Part shown: positions 26,073 through 33,800 of the stretch, piece by piece | Layout of the letters: each line of letters opens with the position of its first letter | How positions within the stretch are numbered: the first letter of the stretch is position 1 | From: a virus | IMG/VR virus record: IMGVR_UViG_3300015263_000348 | Coordinates: 1-47,563 of that record | Direction: 5' to 3' (one strand) | Length of the DNA: 47,563 nucleotides | Notes under the pieces: model-generated | Told to the model about the DNA's origin: nothing | Seen by the model: only the letters and a program-made list of their open reading frames with translations | Databases searched by the model: none | Made by a program: the position numbers and the translations under genes

Positions 26073-26122
26073 GGGAGTCGTTCCTTATTTGTTCATTCGT
26101 GGTAGCAATTTTCTGGGAATGG

Positions 26123-26575
26123 CTATTCCTTCTCTGTAGTACGAGTCTCACTTCCTGGGTGAGGACTTACATAACCACCTTGCTGAAGCATCGGGATGCT
26201 GCTCGACACATTCTCGCGAACGATTGTGTTCCTGAAGATGGTTGCGAATACGTTACTGTAGATTTTGGACTCTGCTTCGGCAACGGCCATCTTCTTTTCG
26301 AGTTCCGTTACTTTCTTCTCGCGCTCGACGAGTGCTTTATGGCGAGCTTCCCAAGCAGCCAGTTCGACTTTCACTTTGGAAAGTTGAGCAGTGGCGTCGT
26401 TGTATTGAGTGGTGCGATCCTTGACCTCAGTCTCCTTGACCAACAGCTTATCAGCGAGGATTTTGTTGTTGTCTCGGAGCTGTTTCACTCCTTCGACGGC
26501 TTCGAGCGAGAACGTGCCCTTTTCGATGAGCTCGTTCATTGCGTTCATCAACTTAGTCATATCCTTCTCTGCCAT
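26123..26575 (-). CDS. Coiled-coil protein
   Basis: 150 residues. Residues of about 10-105 are an almost unbroken charged heptad region (LRDNNKILADKLLVKETEV, WEARHKALVEREKKVTELEK), then a Ser/Pro/Gly-rich tail. Likely an oligomeric scaffold or an inhibitor. No family recognised. ggagactaca precedes the ATG. Confidence 0.6.
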   Translation of the reverse strand: MAEKDMTKLMNAMNELIEKGTFSLEAVEGVKQLRDNNKILADKLLVKETEVKDRTTQYNDATAQLSKVKVELAAWEARHKALVEREKKVTELEKKMAVAEAESKIYSNVFATIFRNTIVRENVSSSIPMLQQGGYVSPHPGSETRTTEKE

Positions 26576-26604
26576 TGTAGTCTCCTGTTGTTGGGAGGTG
26601 AAAG

Positions 26605-26676
26605 TTATTCCTTTTTGAGTGCGCGGATGGCGGCAGCAACGACATCAGCCAGAGCTTCTTTGGGGATGGAGGTCAT
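26605..26676 (-). CDS. 23-residue amphipathic peptide (possible)
   Basis: ATG 26676 follows the upstream stop by two bases and the frame stops at 26605-26607. MTSIPKEALADVVAAAIRAL would form one amphipathic helix. It fills the gap between two genes, but is short enough to be chance. Confidence 0.3.
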   Translation of the reverse strand: MTSIPKEALADVVAAAIRALKKE

Positions 26677-26678
26677 GG

Positions 26679-27152
26679 CTATTTGGTTCCGTAATTGATG
26701 TGGTCGTTGAGGGTGGGCCATGCTTCTAGTTCGGCTACGGTGGTGGGAGGGAGGCCGCTGACTAGAAAGGGGCGCCACTGTTTGGGTTCGAGAACGAAGC
26801 CTTCGATTGTGGGGCAGTTGGCGATAAAGGCTCGGACGTAACGGTGATGGCCGTCGATGAAAAAGACGTCGGGCCGACCGTTGGTGAAGGTGCCGTCTTT
26901 GCCAAGGATGATGGGCTCTCGGCAGTGGAGAACGCGCAGGTTCATGACGCGTTTAAAGTTGACAGTGTTGCGGTCAATGAAGGATTGGGCCAGCTTTGGG
27001 TCAATAGGTATGAGGTGCCGTGTGGGTTCCGATTCTTGGGGATGGGCCAGCAGGAACTCGCGCAGACGGGAGGCGGCGATGTTGATGTTCTCGCCTGATG
27101 GCAGGACGTGGGTGAAAATGGTGTCGGAGCGGTCAAGGTCGCTGTAGTGCAT
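26679..27152 (-). CDS. ParB/Srx-like domain protein
   Basis: 157 residues with a strong ribosome site (gaggagcccttc). The segment RPDVFFIDGHHRYVRAF (about 93-109) matches the DGHHRxxA motif of the ParB/sulfiredoxin nucleotide-binding fold, and strand-helix elements around it fit. There is no ParB helix-turn-helix, so it is a stand-alone domain that may bind or hydrolyse CTP or ATP. The methyltransferase at 18372-19727 carries a related domain. Confidence 0.6.
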   Translation of the reverse strand: MHYSDLDRSDTIFTHVLPSGENINIAASRLREFLLAHPQESEPTRHLIPIDPKLAQSFIDRNTVNFKRVMNLRVLHCREPIILGKDGTFTNGRPDVFFIDGHHRYVRAFIANCPTIEGFVLEPKQWRPFLVSGLPPTTVAELEAWPTLNDHINYGTK

Positions 27153-27162
27153 GAAGGGCTCC

Positions 27163-27636
27163 TCAGATCAAGTCGTCAATGGTGACATTGCGGCGGCGGG
27201 CCGCTTTGATATTGGTGGCGAACTGTTGTGCGGGCTGCGGCTGTGGCTTCGGCTGTGGCTTCGGCCTCCTGGGACGCGGCGGAGAGCGAGGCGGCGGTGG
27301 TGGCGGCTGGTTGTGCCAGTGCAAGGGTCCGCTTGGTGGAGGTGGTGGCGGTGGTGGGGCTCCAGGGCCTACAGTGTTGCCAGCGTGGAAGCCTGCGTTG
27401 TGCGAGGGGGCTGGCTTGAAACCGGCGGGCGTGGACAAGTTCTTGAAGGGGTCGCCAATGACGGTGACTTTGACTTTGCCACGCAGGATGGTGTCCCAGT
27501 CGCCACCGAACTTGGAGACTTGCTCGTTGGCCTTGCGAATGGCCATGAGCGCCTCCGCGTCGGTGGACGACGTGGTGAGCCGCATCAGCTTGATGAGCAG
27601 CTCTAGATTGGGCGGGTCTTTCGGGTCGATAGGCAT
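27163..27636 (-). CDS. Pro-rich linker protein ending in the IDDLL tag (TIDDLI)
   Basis: 157 residues. Residues of about 1-70 are folded and helical (PNLELLIKLMRLTTSSTDAE). Then come a Pro-rich stretch with eight or more consecutive prolines, a PKPQPKPQPQ repeat, a basic RRR and the terminal TIDDLI. The long disordered arm joins the folded part to the tag shared with four other early proteins. Its stop is followed at once by the ribosome site of the ParB-like gene. Confidence 0.7.
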   Translation of the reverse strand: MPIDPKDPPNLELLIKLMRLTTSSTDAEALMAIRKANEQVSKFGGDWDTILRGKVKVTVIGDPFKNLSTPAGFKPAPSHNAGFHAGNTVGPGAPPPPPPPPSGPLHWHNQPPPPPPRSPPRPRRPKPQPKPQPQPAQQFATNIKAARRRNVTIDDLI

Positions 27637-27645
27637 CGGGGCTAC

Positions 27646-28308
27646 CTACTTTGAATGACCTAAAAAGCCACCAAATTGTTGGCGCTCGTCCTCAGAGAAG
27701 TGCATATCGTCGCCGGTGCGGCCATAGCGGGCTCGTTTGGCGGCTAGGGACTTGGCTGCGTCGGTGAGGCGCTTTTGGCTAACGCCGATGGCGGACTCGG
27801 CTGAGGAGCCTAGAAGGGCGGCTTGGCGAGCGTTGTCGAACTGGGCTCCGATGAAGGTGACTTGCCAGCCTTTGGCGCGGCACCAGTCGAGGAGGGCTTT
27901 GGCCTGGACCAGGTCGGTGTATTGGGAGGCGTTCTCGTCGCCGTCGGTGACGATCACTATTGAGCAGCGCGGCGGGTCGAGGTCGCGGAGGCGGCGGCAC
28001 ATAGTGTTGATGGCGTCATAGAGGGGAGTCATACCCCAATGGGCGCCGACGGGCTCTTCGCGCAGGGATTTCCATTGGGTGATGGGAATGTCGCGCTGGA
28101 CGCAGTCGGGGGCTTGGGAGTCGAAGGTTTGGAGAATGATGTGGCTGTCGATGTGGGCATCGCGGACGCCGCGAACGTAGGCTTCGATGGCGTCGAGGGA
28201 GTCCCACCAGCCGCTTTGCATGGATGAGGAGCCATCCAATAGGATGTAGTCGTGCTGCTGTTCGGACTTTTGAAGGCCGCCGGGGCGGTGCATGATTTGA
28301 GTTGACAT
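27646..28308 (-). CDS. von Willebrand factor A domain protein
   Basis: 220 residues. A complete MIDAS is visible: DGSSS (Asp25, Ser27, Ser29), a conserved Thr in GMTPLYDAI and IVTDGDEN. Strands IVIVTDG and VTFIGAQF fit a VWA fold, which binds a partner through a metal ion. The C-terminal 50 residues are helical and basic. No AAA+ partner of the MoxR type lies beside it. It is flanked by two tagged proteins, so it may form or police a complex with them. Confidence 0.85.
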   Translation of the reverse strand: MSTQIMHRPGGLQKSEQQHDYILLDGSSSMQSGWWDSLDAIEAYVRGVRDAHIDSHIILQTFDSQAPDCVQRDIPITQWKSLREEPVGAHWGMTPLYDAINTMCRRLRDLDPPRCSIVIVTDGDENASQYTDLVQAKALLDWCRAKGWQVTFIGAQFDNARQAALLGSSAESAIGVSQKRLTDAAKSLAAKRARYGRTGDDMHFSEDERQQFGGFLGHSK

Positions 28309-28340
28309 TGTGCAGGATTCCTAGCTAGGGGTTGAAGGGA

Positions 28341-28736
28341 TTAGAACAAGAGGTCGTCGATGGTGGGTACGGGCTGGCGCGGCTTGCGGGCCGGTTTGTC
28401 CGTGGGGAGTCCTTGGCCTGCGAAGATGGGGGCTACGCGGGCTCGTTCGGCCTCCGCTTCTTGCGGCGGGGCGGGCAGGTGGGCTAGGTCGAGGGACATA
28501 TAGCATCGACTGCAAGTGGGGGTAGTGGTCTCGGGCATTGAGATGTAGTCGATGGGGAGGTTGTAGGCGAAGAGGTTGATGGGCATTAAGCGGTGCGCCG
28601 CTTTGGGAGTGCCGAGAGATGAGGGAATTAGGTAGTGGGCGTAGATGGCGCTGTAGGTGGATTCGTGGCCGCAGCAGCGGCAACGGGAGATATGTCGGTG
28701 GACGACATACTTGGTAGGGTGGCTAGAAGGTTGCAT
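28341..28736 (-). CDS. Zinc-ribbon-like protein ending in the IDDLL tag (TIDDLLF)
   Basis: 131 residues. Cys19, Cys22 and Cys75, Cys78 form two CxxC knuckles (CRCC and CSRC), a zinc-ribbon arrangement split by about 50 residues, which suggests nucleic-acid or protein binding. A Glu/Ala then Pro/Lys/Arg linker leads to the terminal TIDDLLF. It is the first gene of the main leftward block, so it would be expressed very early. Confidence 0.75.
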   Translation of the reverse strand: MQPSSHPTKYVVHRHISRCRCCGHESTYSAIYAHYLIPSSLGTPKAAHRLMPINLFAYNLPIDYISMPETTTPTCSRCYMSLDLAHLPAPPQEAEAERARVAPIFAGQGLPTDKPARKPRQPVPTIDDLLF

Positions 28737-28797
28737 GGTAGCCTCTTGAAGGTGAGAGGTCGGTAGATTTTGGGGCTGGTAGGCCCATTACAGGGCG

Positions 28798-28827
28798 ATT
28801 TTAGGCACAGGGCGCGAGTCAGGGCAA
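28798..28827 (-). promoter_or_regulatory. Leftward promoter candidate
   Basis: Minus-strand TTGCCC (28822-28827), 18-base spacer, TAAAAT (28798-28803). It is about 60 bases upstream of the first main leftward gene. A TCAGGG copy overlaps the -35 box, so repeat-binding proteins could control it. Confidence 0.45.
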
Positions 28828-28883
28828 CCCCTAGGATTGCATGGCTGGTATGCGTTTTTGCCGTGGCTGTAGCCTCATGCTGC

Positions 28884-28948
28884 CCCTGACTCGGTGCCCT
28901 GACAGGGAACCCTGATGCGTGTCCCTCATGGGTGCCCCTGACCTATCG
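28884..28948 (-). repeat. Array A: five tandem 13-bp units (minus orientation)
   Basis: CCCTGA-type cores begin at 28884, 28897, 28910, 28923 and 28936, exactly 13 bases apart: ccctgac, ccctgac, ccctgat, ccctcat, ccctgac. A degenerate sixth unit may lie at 28871. Read on the minus strand each unit ends TCAGGG or TGAGGG, like the units of array B. Confidence 0.7.
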
Positions 28949-29158
28949 TGTTTTTGGTGAATTTGGGTGGCTGTTGGGGTGAGCGGCGAAGCCGCGAACA
29001 CCGGGCGGTTCGCTGATGGCGAAAGGCGCCCTCTTGGGTTCTCTGAAGAAAAAAATAAGAGAGGTCTAATACCAATACCACTCTAGAAGGGAGAGATCCC
29101 AACCTTGGGAGTTCCAAACACCACTGCCAACCGGGGAAGCCAAAAACCCTCGCGCGCG

Positions 29159-29223
29159 GTATAAGGGGGCAGTATAAGGGTACAGTGTCAGGGGTGCGCG
29201 TTAGGGTGCAGTATAAGGGCGCG
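29159..29223 (+). repeat. Array B: five tandem 13-bp units (plus orientation)
   Basis: Units begin at 29159, 29172, 29185, 29198 and 29211: gtataaggg, gtataaggg, gtgtcaggg, gcgttaggg, gtataaggg, each followed by four less conserved bases. The period is exactly 13. The core xTxAGGG is shared with array A in the opposite orientation. The last unit overlaps a leftward -10 box. Confidence 0.75.
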
Positions 29224-29239
29224 TCTGAGGCTTTCTCAA
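29210..29239 (-). promoter_or_regulatory. Leftward promoter overlapping repeat array B
   Basis: Minus-strand TTGAGA (29234-29239), 18-base spacer, TATACT (29210-29215). The -10 box lies in the last unit of array B, so a protein bound to the array would block it. It would read through the control region into the main leftward block. Confidence 0.55.
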
Positions 29240-29453
29240 TTAAATGGCCACTGGTGCGGAGTCGCCACGCTTGGCGGCGGGATACCTAGACTCTAGCTTA
29301 ATCGCACTAGCCGCCAAATGTGTTAAGATACGGGCTACTCTATTAAAATGTACCCTTGCGGCGGGCCGTTTTACTTCGCCCCCTTTAGTTGAGTTCAGTC
29401 AATCGCGGGACTGGTTTAGTTGGGTTCTCTGCGTCCCTGGCCCCCGCGCGAAA

Positions 29454-29473
29454 GCGGGGCCTTTCGGCCCCGC
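29454..29473 (-). terminator. Terminator-like hairpin after the 29500-30066 gene
   Basis: GCGGGGCC (29454-29461) pairs with GGCCCCGC (29466-29473) around a four-base loop (GAAA on the minus strand). On the minus strand it is followed by TTT and lies 27 bases after the stop of the gene at 29500. It would separate that gene from the main leftward block. Confidence 0.6.
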
Positions 29474-29499
29474 CCCTCTCGCGTTTCGCTGCTGGCCGA

Positions 29500-30066
29500 T
29501 TAGCCAAGCAGGTCATCAATCGACTTGACCGCCTTACCGACTTGCGCCGCGTACTCAGTCGCGACAGCCGGGACTTGGCGGGCCGTTCGCATATAGCCCT
29601 TGTCGGATTCGAGCTTGGCGCGAATTTTGGCCTCATCGGCAGTCTTGCCGGATTTGGCCGCCACCGCAACAATGGCGCGGGCGAGCGCGTCTTTGTCAAC
29701 GCGAATCGCAACGCCGCCGCCCCGCTCGGCCCAAGTCGGATCACTGGTATCCTTTGCCCCGGCGATAAAGTCAGTGATGGCCGCCCCGGCATCATCGGGA
29801 GTGCCCGGCTCATCCTTATCGTTCAGGACCGTGTTCGCCACGTTGCCGACTTTGGTGTGAAAGCCAAAGATAGCGCACATGGTAGTGAAAGAGCCAGCGG
29901 GGCCAAGCTGTTCAACGAATTCCACAGTCTTGTCGCCGTTGGCATCGAGTAGCGAGTAGCGGGCGCCCGTGGCCTCTTCGATCTTGTTCACGGGCTGGCC
30001 GTTGGAATCCACATAGCCGCGATCCGATACGGACTTGCGCTTAGTGGTAGCAGTTTCGTCAGCCAT
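29500..30066 (-). CDS. Solo early protein ending in the IDDLL tag (SIDDLLG)
   Basis: 188 residues from ATG 30066, nine bases after GGAG; a longer frame from 30144 would cross the promoter. Residues of about 15-100 look folded (ARYSLLDANGDKTVEFVEQL), and residues of about 125-175 are a basic helical region (DKDALARAIVAVAAKSGKTA). The last residues are VKSIDDLLG. It has its own promoter (30116-30144) and terminator (29454-29473), pointing to strong or separately timed expression. No family recognised; a nucleic-acid-binding protein would fit the charge pattern. Confidence 0.75.
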   Translation of the reverse strand: MADETATTKRKSVSDRGYVDSNGQPVNKIEEATGARYSLLDANGDKTVEFVEQLGPAGSFTTMCAIFGFHTKVGNVANTVLNDKDEPGTPDDAGAAITDFIAGAKDTSDPTWAERGGGVAIRVDKDALARAIVAVAAKSGKTADEAKIRAKLESDKGYMRTARQVPAVATEYAAQVGKAVKSIDDLLG

Positions 30067-30115
30067 AGTTCTATGCTCCCAATTTGGGGCTGGCGGTTGC
30101 CAACCCAACGGCCCG

Positions 30116-30144
30116 CTTATACCACGGCGCGGCCATCGGTGCAA
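30116..30144 (-). promoter_or_regulatory. Leftward promoter of the 29500-30066 gene
   Basis: Minus-strand TTGCAC (30139-30144), 17-base spacer, TATAAG (30116-30121), 49 bases before the ATG. Good sigma70 match and correct position. Confidence 0.65.
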
Positions 30145-30272
30145 GAACTATTTTTGTGGCAGTTGGCGGCGCGATTGGCATGGGGCTTGAATCGCTCAGT
30201 TGCGAATTGCGCGGGGCGGTCGGCTTGCGCGCCCGCGCGAATTCGCCGGCGGGCCGGCTGCTCACCTCAGAA

Positions 30273-30336
30273 CTCACAAACCGAACCGTTACAGGCATAC
30301 CCCCTCCACCGGGGGTGGCACGGTTCGGTTTGTGAG
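30273..30336. repeat. 17-bp perfect inverted repeat with inner stem
   Basis: CTCACAAACCGAACCGT (30273-30289) is the exact reverse complement of 30320-30336. The 30-base centre holds a second six-base stem (30299-30304 with 30311-30316). No T run follows on either strand, so a binding site, cruciform or RNA structure is likelier than a terminator. Confidence 0.8.
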
Positions 30337-30499
30337 ACCACTCCCGCGACTCACCGACTTCACAGAATACACTGCCCCCTTTTCCCACCTCTCGATCCCA
30401 AGCCGCGATAACCGCCCCTTTCGCGATCTACGCACCGCCCCCTCACTTCAGACTCTATACTGTCGGGAACCTCCACGACTTCATCTCTAGGAGCTACCT

Positions 30500-30745
30500 A
30501 TGGCGAGCTTCCTTTCAGTTGGTGGCAAAATCGTCGCAGTCACCAAAGCCGACGCCGAACTTCCTTCAGGACGCTGCCTCGGCCTCCTAGTTGGCACCGC
30601 CGGGACCGCAAACTTGATGGACGCAGCCGGGAACATCCTCACCTCCGTTCCACTTCAAGCTGGCTACAATCCGATCTCCGTGCGCCAAGTGCGGCTCGGC
30701 GGGACAGCCGCAGACATCTGGGCCTTATACGAGCAGCCAGGATGA
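30500..30745 (+). CDS. Small tail protein, spike-base-like
   Basis: 81 residues with a strong ribosome site (aggagctacct). The order of VTKADAELPSGRCLGLLVGT, ANLMDAAGNILTSVPLQAG and VRQVRLGGTAADIWALY resembles the small beta proteins called spike base proteins in gene transfer agents and phages: a GTG-containing strand, a DxxGN turn, and a final strand with TxxxIxALY. It is the first gene of the rightward block and probably joins a spike or fibre to the tail. Confidence 0.6.
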   Translation: MASFLSVGGKIVAVTKADAELPSGRCLGLLVGTAGTANLMDAAGNILTSVPLQAGYNPISVRQVRLGGTAADIWALYEQPG

Positions 30746-30894
30746 TAGTTCTTCGCCTTCAGAGCACTATTCCATCTGTACCTCAACAAGGGGTGTCCAT
30801 TCCGCCGAGTGGACCCTTCTTTTTGCTACTTCGCGACGCCATCTCATACCTTCTTCTGCGAGACGCAGTGTCTCGCCTCCAGCTAGGACACTAG
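30742..30894 (+). CDS. 50-residue protein with an LLLRDA repeat
   Basis: ATG 30742 overlaps the previous stop (ATGA) and the frame ends at 30892-30894, three bases before the fibre start. It fills the gap between two structural genes exactly. The C-terminal half repeats a motif (FFLLLRDAISYLLLRDAVSR). Function unknown; likely a small tail or assembly protein. Confidence 0.55.
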   Translation: MIVLRLQSTIPSVPQQGVSIPPSGPFFLLLRDAISYLLLRDAVSRLQLGH

Positions 30895-30897
30895 GCT

Positions 30898-33800
30898 ATG
30901 GCTGACAGCACCCTCGCCCTACTTGCTGCCTCTGGCGCACTGACCGGAACCGAGCTATTCTACTCAGATAACTTAGTCGCGGACGTCAAAGTCACCGCCG
31001 ATCAGATCAAAACCTTCACTTCGGCCTCCCCGGCCCTAGTCACCCCTAATCTCGGAACCCCCTCGGCTGGCGTCCTCTCCAACTGTACCGGCCTCCCCCT
31101 CGGAGCGGGAACTACCGGCACCTTGGCAGTCAACCGAGGGGGTACCAATATCACCTCTTACGCGGTGGGCGACCTCCTTTATGCATCAGCAGCGGCAGTT
31201 CTGTCCGTTTTAGCGGCAGTCGCCACTGGGAATGCTCTCATATCAGGGGGCCTCGCGACGGCTCCTTCGTGGGGCAAAATTGGCCTCGCGACGCACGTCT
31301 CTGGCAACCTTCCCGTCGCCAATTTGAACTCCGGCACTGGGGCCTCTGCCACTACCTTCTGGTGTGGCGACGCCACCTGGAAGGCCCCATACACGGCTGC
31401 GGCCCTCACGAAAACCGACGATACCAACGTCACTTTGACCCTCGGAGGGACTCCCGCCACGGCTCTCTTGCAGGCCACCTCTTTGACCCTTGGCTGGACG
31501 GGCACCTTGGCGGCCACAAGAGGCGGCACGGGAGCCAGCTCTTATACTATAGGCGATATTCTCTACGCAAATACAGCTACAACTCTGGCTAAGCTCTCCG
31601 ACGTGGCCACCGGAAACGCCCTTATCTCTGGGGGCGCTGGAGTGGCACCCCTATGGGGAAAGATCGGCCTTACGACGCACGTCACAGGCAATCTTCCAGT
31701 CACGAACCTAAACTCGGGCACCGGAGCAACCTCTTCTACCTTTTGGAGGGGTGATGGTACTTGGGCCACCCCGGCTGGCGGGGGCGACGTATCTGGCCCT
31801 GGCGCTTCAGCTGTCAATGACTTGGCTCTTTGGAACAACATATCTGGCACCTTGTTGAAGGCCCAAGCTCCAGCCGCCCTCACCAAAACTGATGACACCA
31901 ACGTAACTTTAACTCTTGGTGGCTCGCCGTCCACGGCGCTGGTCAATGCGGCTTCGATAACGGTCGGTTGGACGGGATCTTTAGCAACTACTCGAGGCGG
32001 CACTGCCATCACTACCTATACTTTAGGAGATATTCTCTACTCTTCAGCTGCGAACACCTTAGCGAAGCTGGCGGGTAACACTACAGCCACTAAGCAATTC
32101 TTGACGCAGACAGGAACCGGCGCCGTCTCGGCGGCCCCTGCTTGGGGAGCTATTGCGGCTGGGGATATGCCAATCTTTGTGGCCTCGGGAGCTTCCCATG
32201 CTTCGGGCGCGGTGCCCGATCCGGGCGCAACTCCTGGAACTACCAAGTTCTTGCGTGAAGACGCCACTTGGGCGGTTCCCGCTGGAAGCGGCAGCCCGGG
32301 AGGCACCTCGGGACAAATTCAATACAACAATGCGGGAGCCTTCGGCGGCTTCACAATGGGCGGCGACGCCACAACGGACACCTCGACCGGGGTTCTGACG
32401 ATTGCCAACACCGTCGTCACTTATGCAAAAATACAGAACGTCTCCGCGACTTCGCGGTTCTTGGGGCGAATTACGGCTGGCGCAGGCTCCATCGAGGAGC
32501 TGACGGGCACCCAAGCAACGACTTTGCTGGACGTTTTCACCTCCACTTTGAAGGGACTTGTCCCCTTATCCGGCGGCGGGACGACAAACTTCCTTCGAGC
32601 AGACGGAACTTGGGCTGCGCCCGGCGGCTCGGGATCTCCCGGAGGCGTTTCTGGAAACGTCCAGTACAACAACGCTTCTGCCTTCGGCGGGATGGGTGGC
32701 ACGACTTGGGATGAGACTAATCGCTCTCTAGCGATAGTTGGGGCCACTCTCACTACCGCTAGTCATCCAATTTTTGATATGTCTCAAACTTGGAATGACG
32801 CGGCTGTTGCGTTTACTGCTCTCAAGCTGAACGTCACGAATACGGCGAGTGATGCCGCTTCGTTGTTGATGGACTGGCAGGTTGGTGGCACTAGTCTAGC
32901 CAGTATTGATGTTGGTGGCAACGGAGTATTTACAGGATCTGTCAAAGGATTTGTGTTTCGGCCCACTTCTTTAAGTGAAGCTCAGAATTATGGGTATTCA
33001 CGTTTTGTAGGCGATGGGTCAAAACTTGGTCTTTCCTATACTAACGGTAATATTTTTCTGTGGATGGCAGACCATCAAATTGTCATCGCAAATGCAGCTA
33101 CTCTCGGTTTTTCTGGAGGTAATACTTCGGCAGCAACTGACATAGTACTTGTTCGTGAAGCTGCTGCTCAACTTGCTCAACGCAACGGCACCAATGCTCA
33201 GACCTTCCGGGTCTACAACACCTACACTGACGCCTCAAACTATGAACGAGGTGTTCTTGATTGGACATCGTCCGCTAACAACTTCATCATTGGAGCGGAG
33301 GCTGCAGGGACTGGAACTGTTCGTAACGTCATCCTACTTCATGGCGGAACATTCGCGATTGGCGCTAATGATCGCAAGCGTCTGGCCATTACGAATGATG
33401 GCAATGATCCAGTAATAACAAACAATGGCACCGGCGCAACCCACCTTTGGATTAAACGACAAGGAAGTATGGGTGGCGCTATCTATATGAACGCCAATGA
33501 TAGTACGGTTAATGTCACCGCAGACATTAACCAGATGGTGCAAATCAGTGCGAGCTCTATTACAAATACTACTTATTCTACGGCTTTCACTATCCGAGGC
33601 CATCAGCGAAGTCTAGACGAGGCGTGTCAGCCTCTCAATATTGTAGGCGGCGCTCAAGCGGCAGGCTCTACTGTAAATCTAACAGGCGGCAACGTATCTA
33701 TGACGGGCGGCGCCGGAGCCTCTGGTTCCGCGGGAGCTGCTCATGGGGGTAATGTCTATCTTGATGGTGGCCAAGGCTTCGGCACTGGCTCGCATGGAAC

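Larger units (their letters stand above)
28737..29499. other. Control region without genes; candidate origin
   Basis: 763 bases with no convincing gene. It holds two opposed arrays of 13-bp units, two leftward promoter candidates, an A-rich tract at about 29045-29075 between the arrays, a second AT-rich patch at about 29320-29350 and a terminator at 29454-29473. Opposed repeat arrays around an AT-rich stretch suggest a replication origin, an operator or a ParB-like site. Open frames here, on either strand, lack ribosome sites and cross these elements. Confidence 0.7.
30067..30499. other. Divergent intergenic region
   Basis: 433 bases between the leftward gene at 29500-30066 and the rightward tail genes. 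It contains the leftward promoter at 30116-30144, a 17-bp perfect inverted repeat at 30273-30336, and a TATACT box at 30456-30461 with no good -35, which may serve the rightward genes. Frames crossing it have no ribosome sites. Confidence 0.65.

Noticed and set aside
27646-28308. Tellurite-resistance or MoxR-VWA system
   Set aside because: No MoxR-type AAA+ ATPase, TerD-like or related gene is nearby; only the VWA domain itself is supported.
29244-29528. Plus-strand frame of 94 codons in the control region
   Set aside because: It crosses the terminator hairpin and the end of the 29500-30066 gene, has no ribosome site, and its sequence looks like random GC-rich translation.
30071-30411. Frames on both strands across the divergent region
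   Set aside because: They cover the promoter and the 17-bp inverted repeat and lack ribosome sites.
32059-32514. Long minus-strand frames opposite the long fibre
   Set aside because: Repetitive Gly/Thr codons in the fibre leave few stops on the opposite strand; no start signals.
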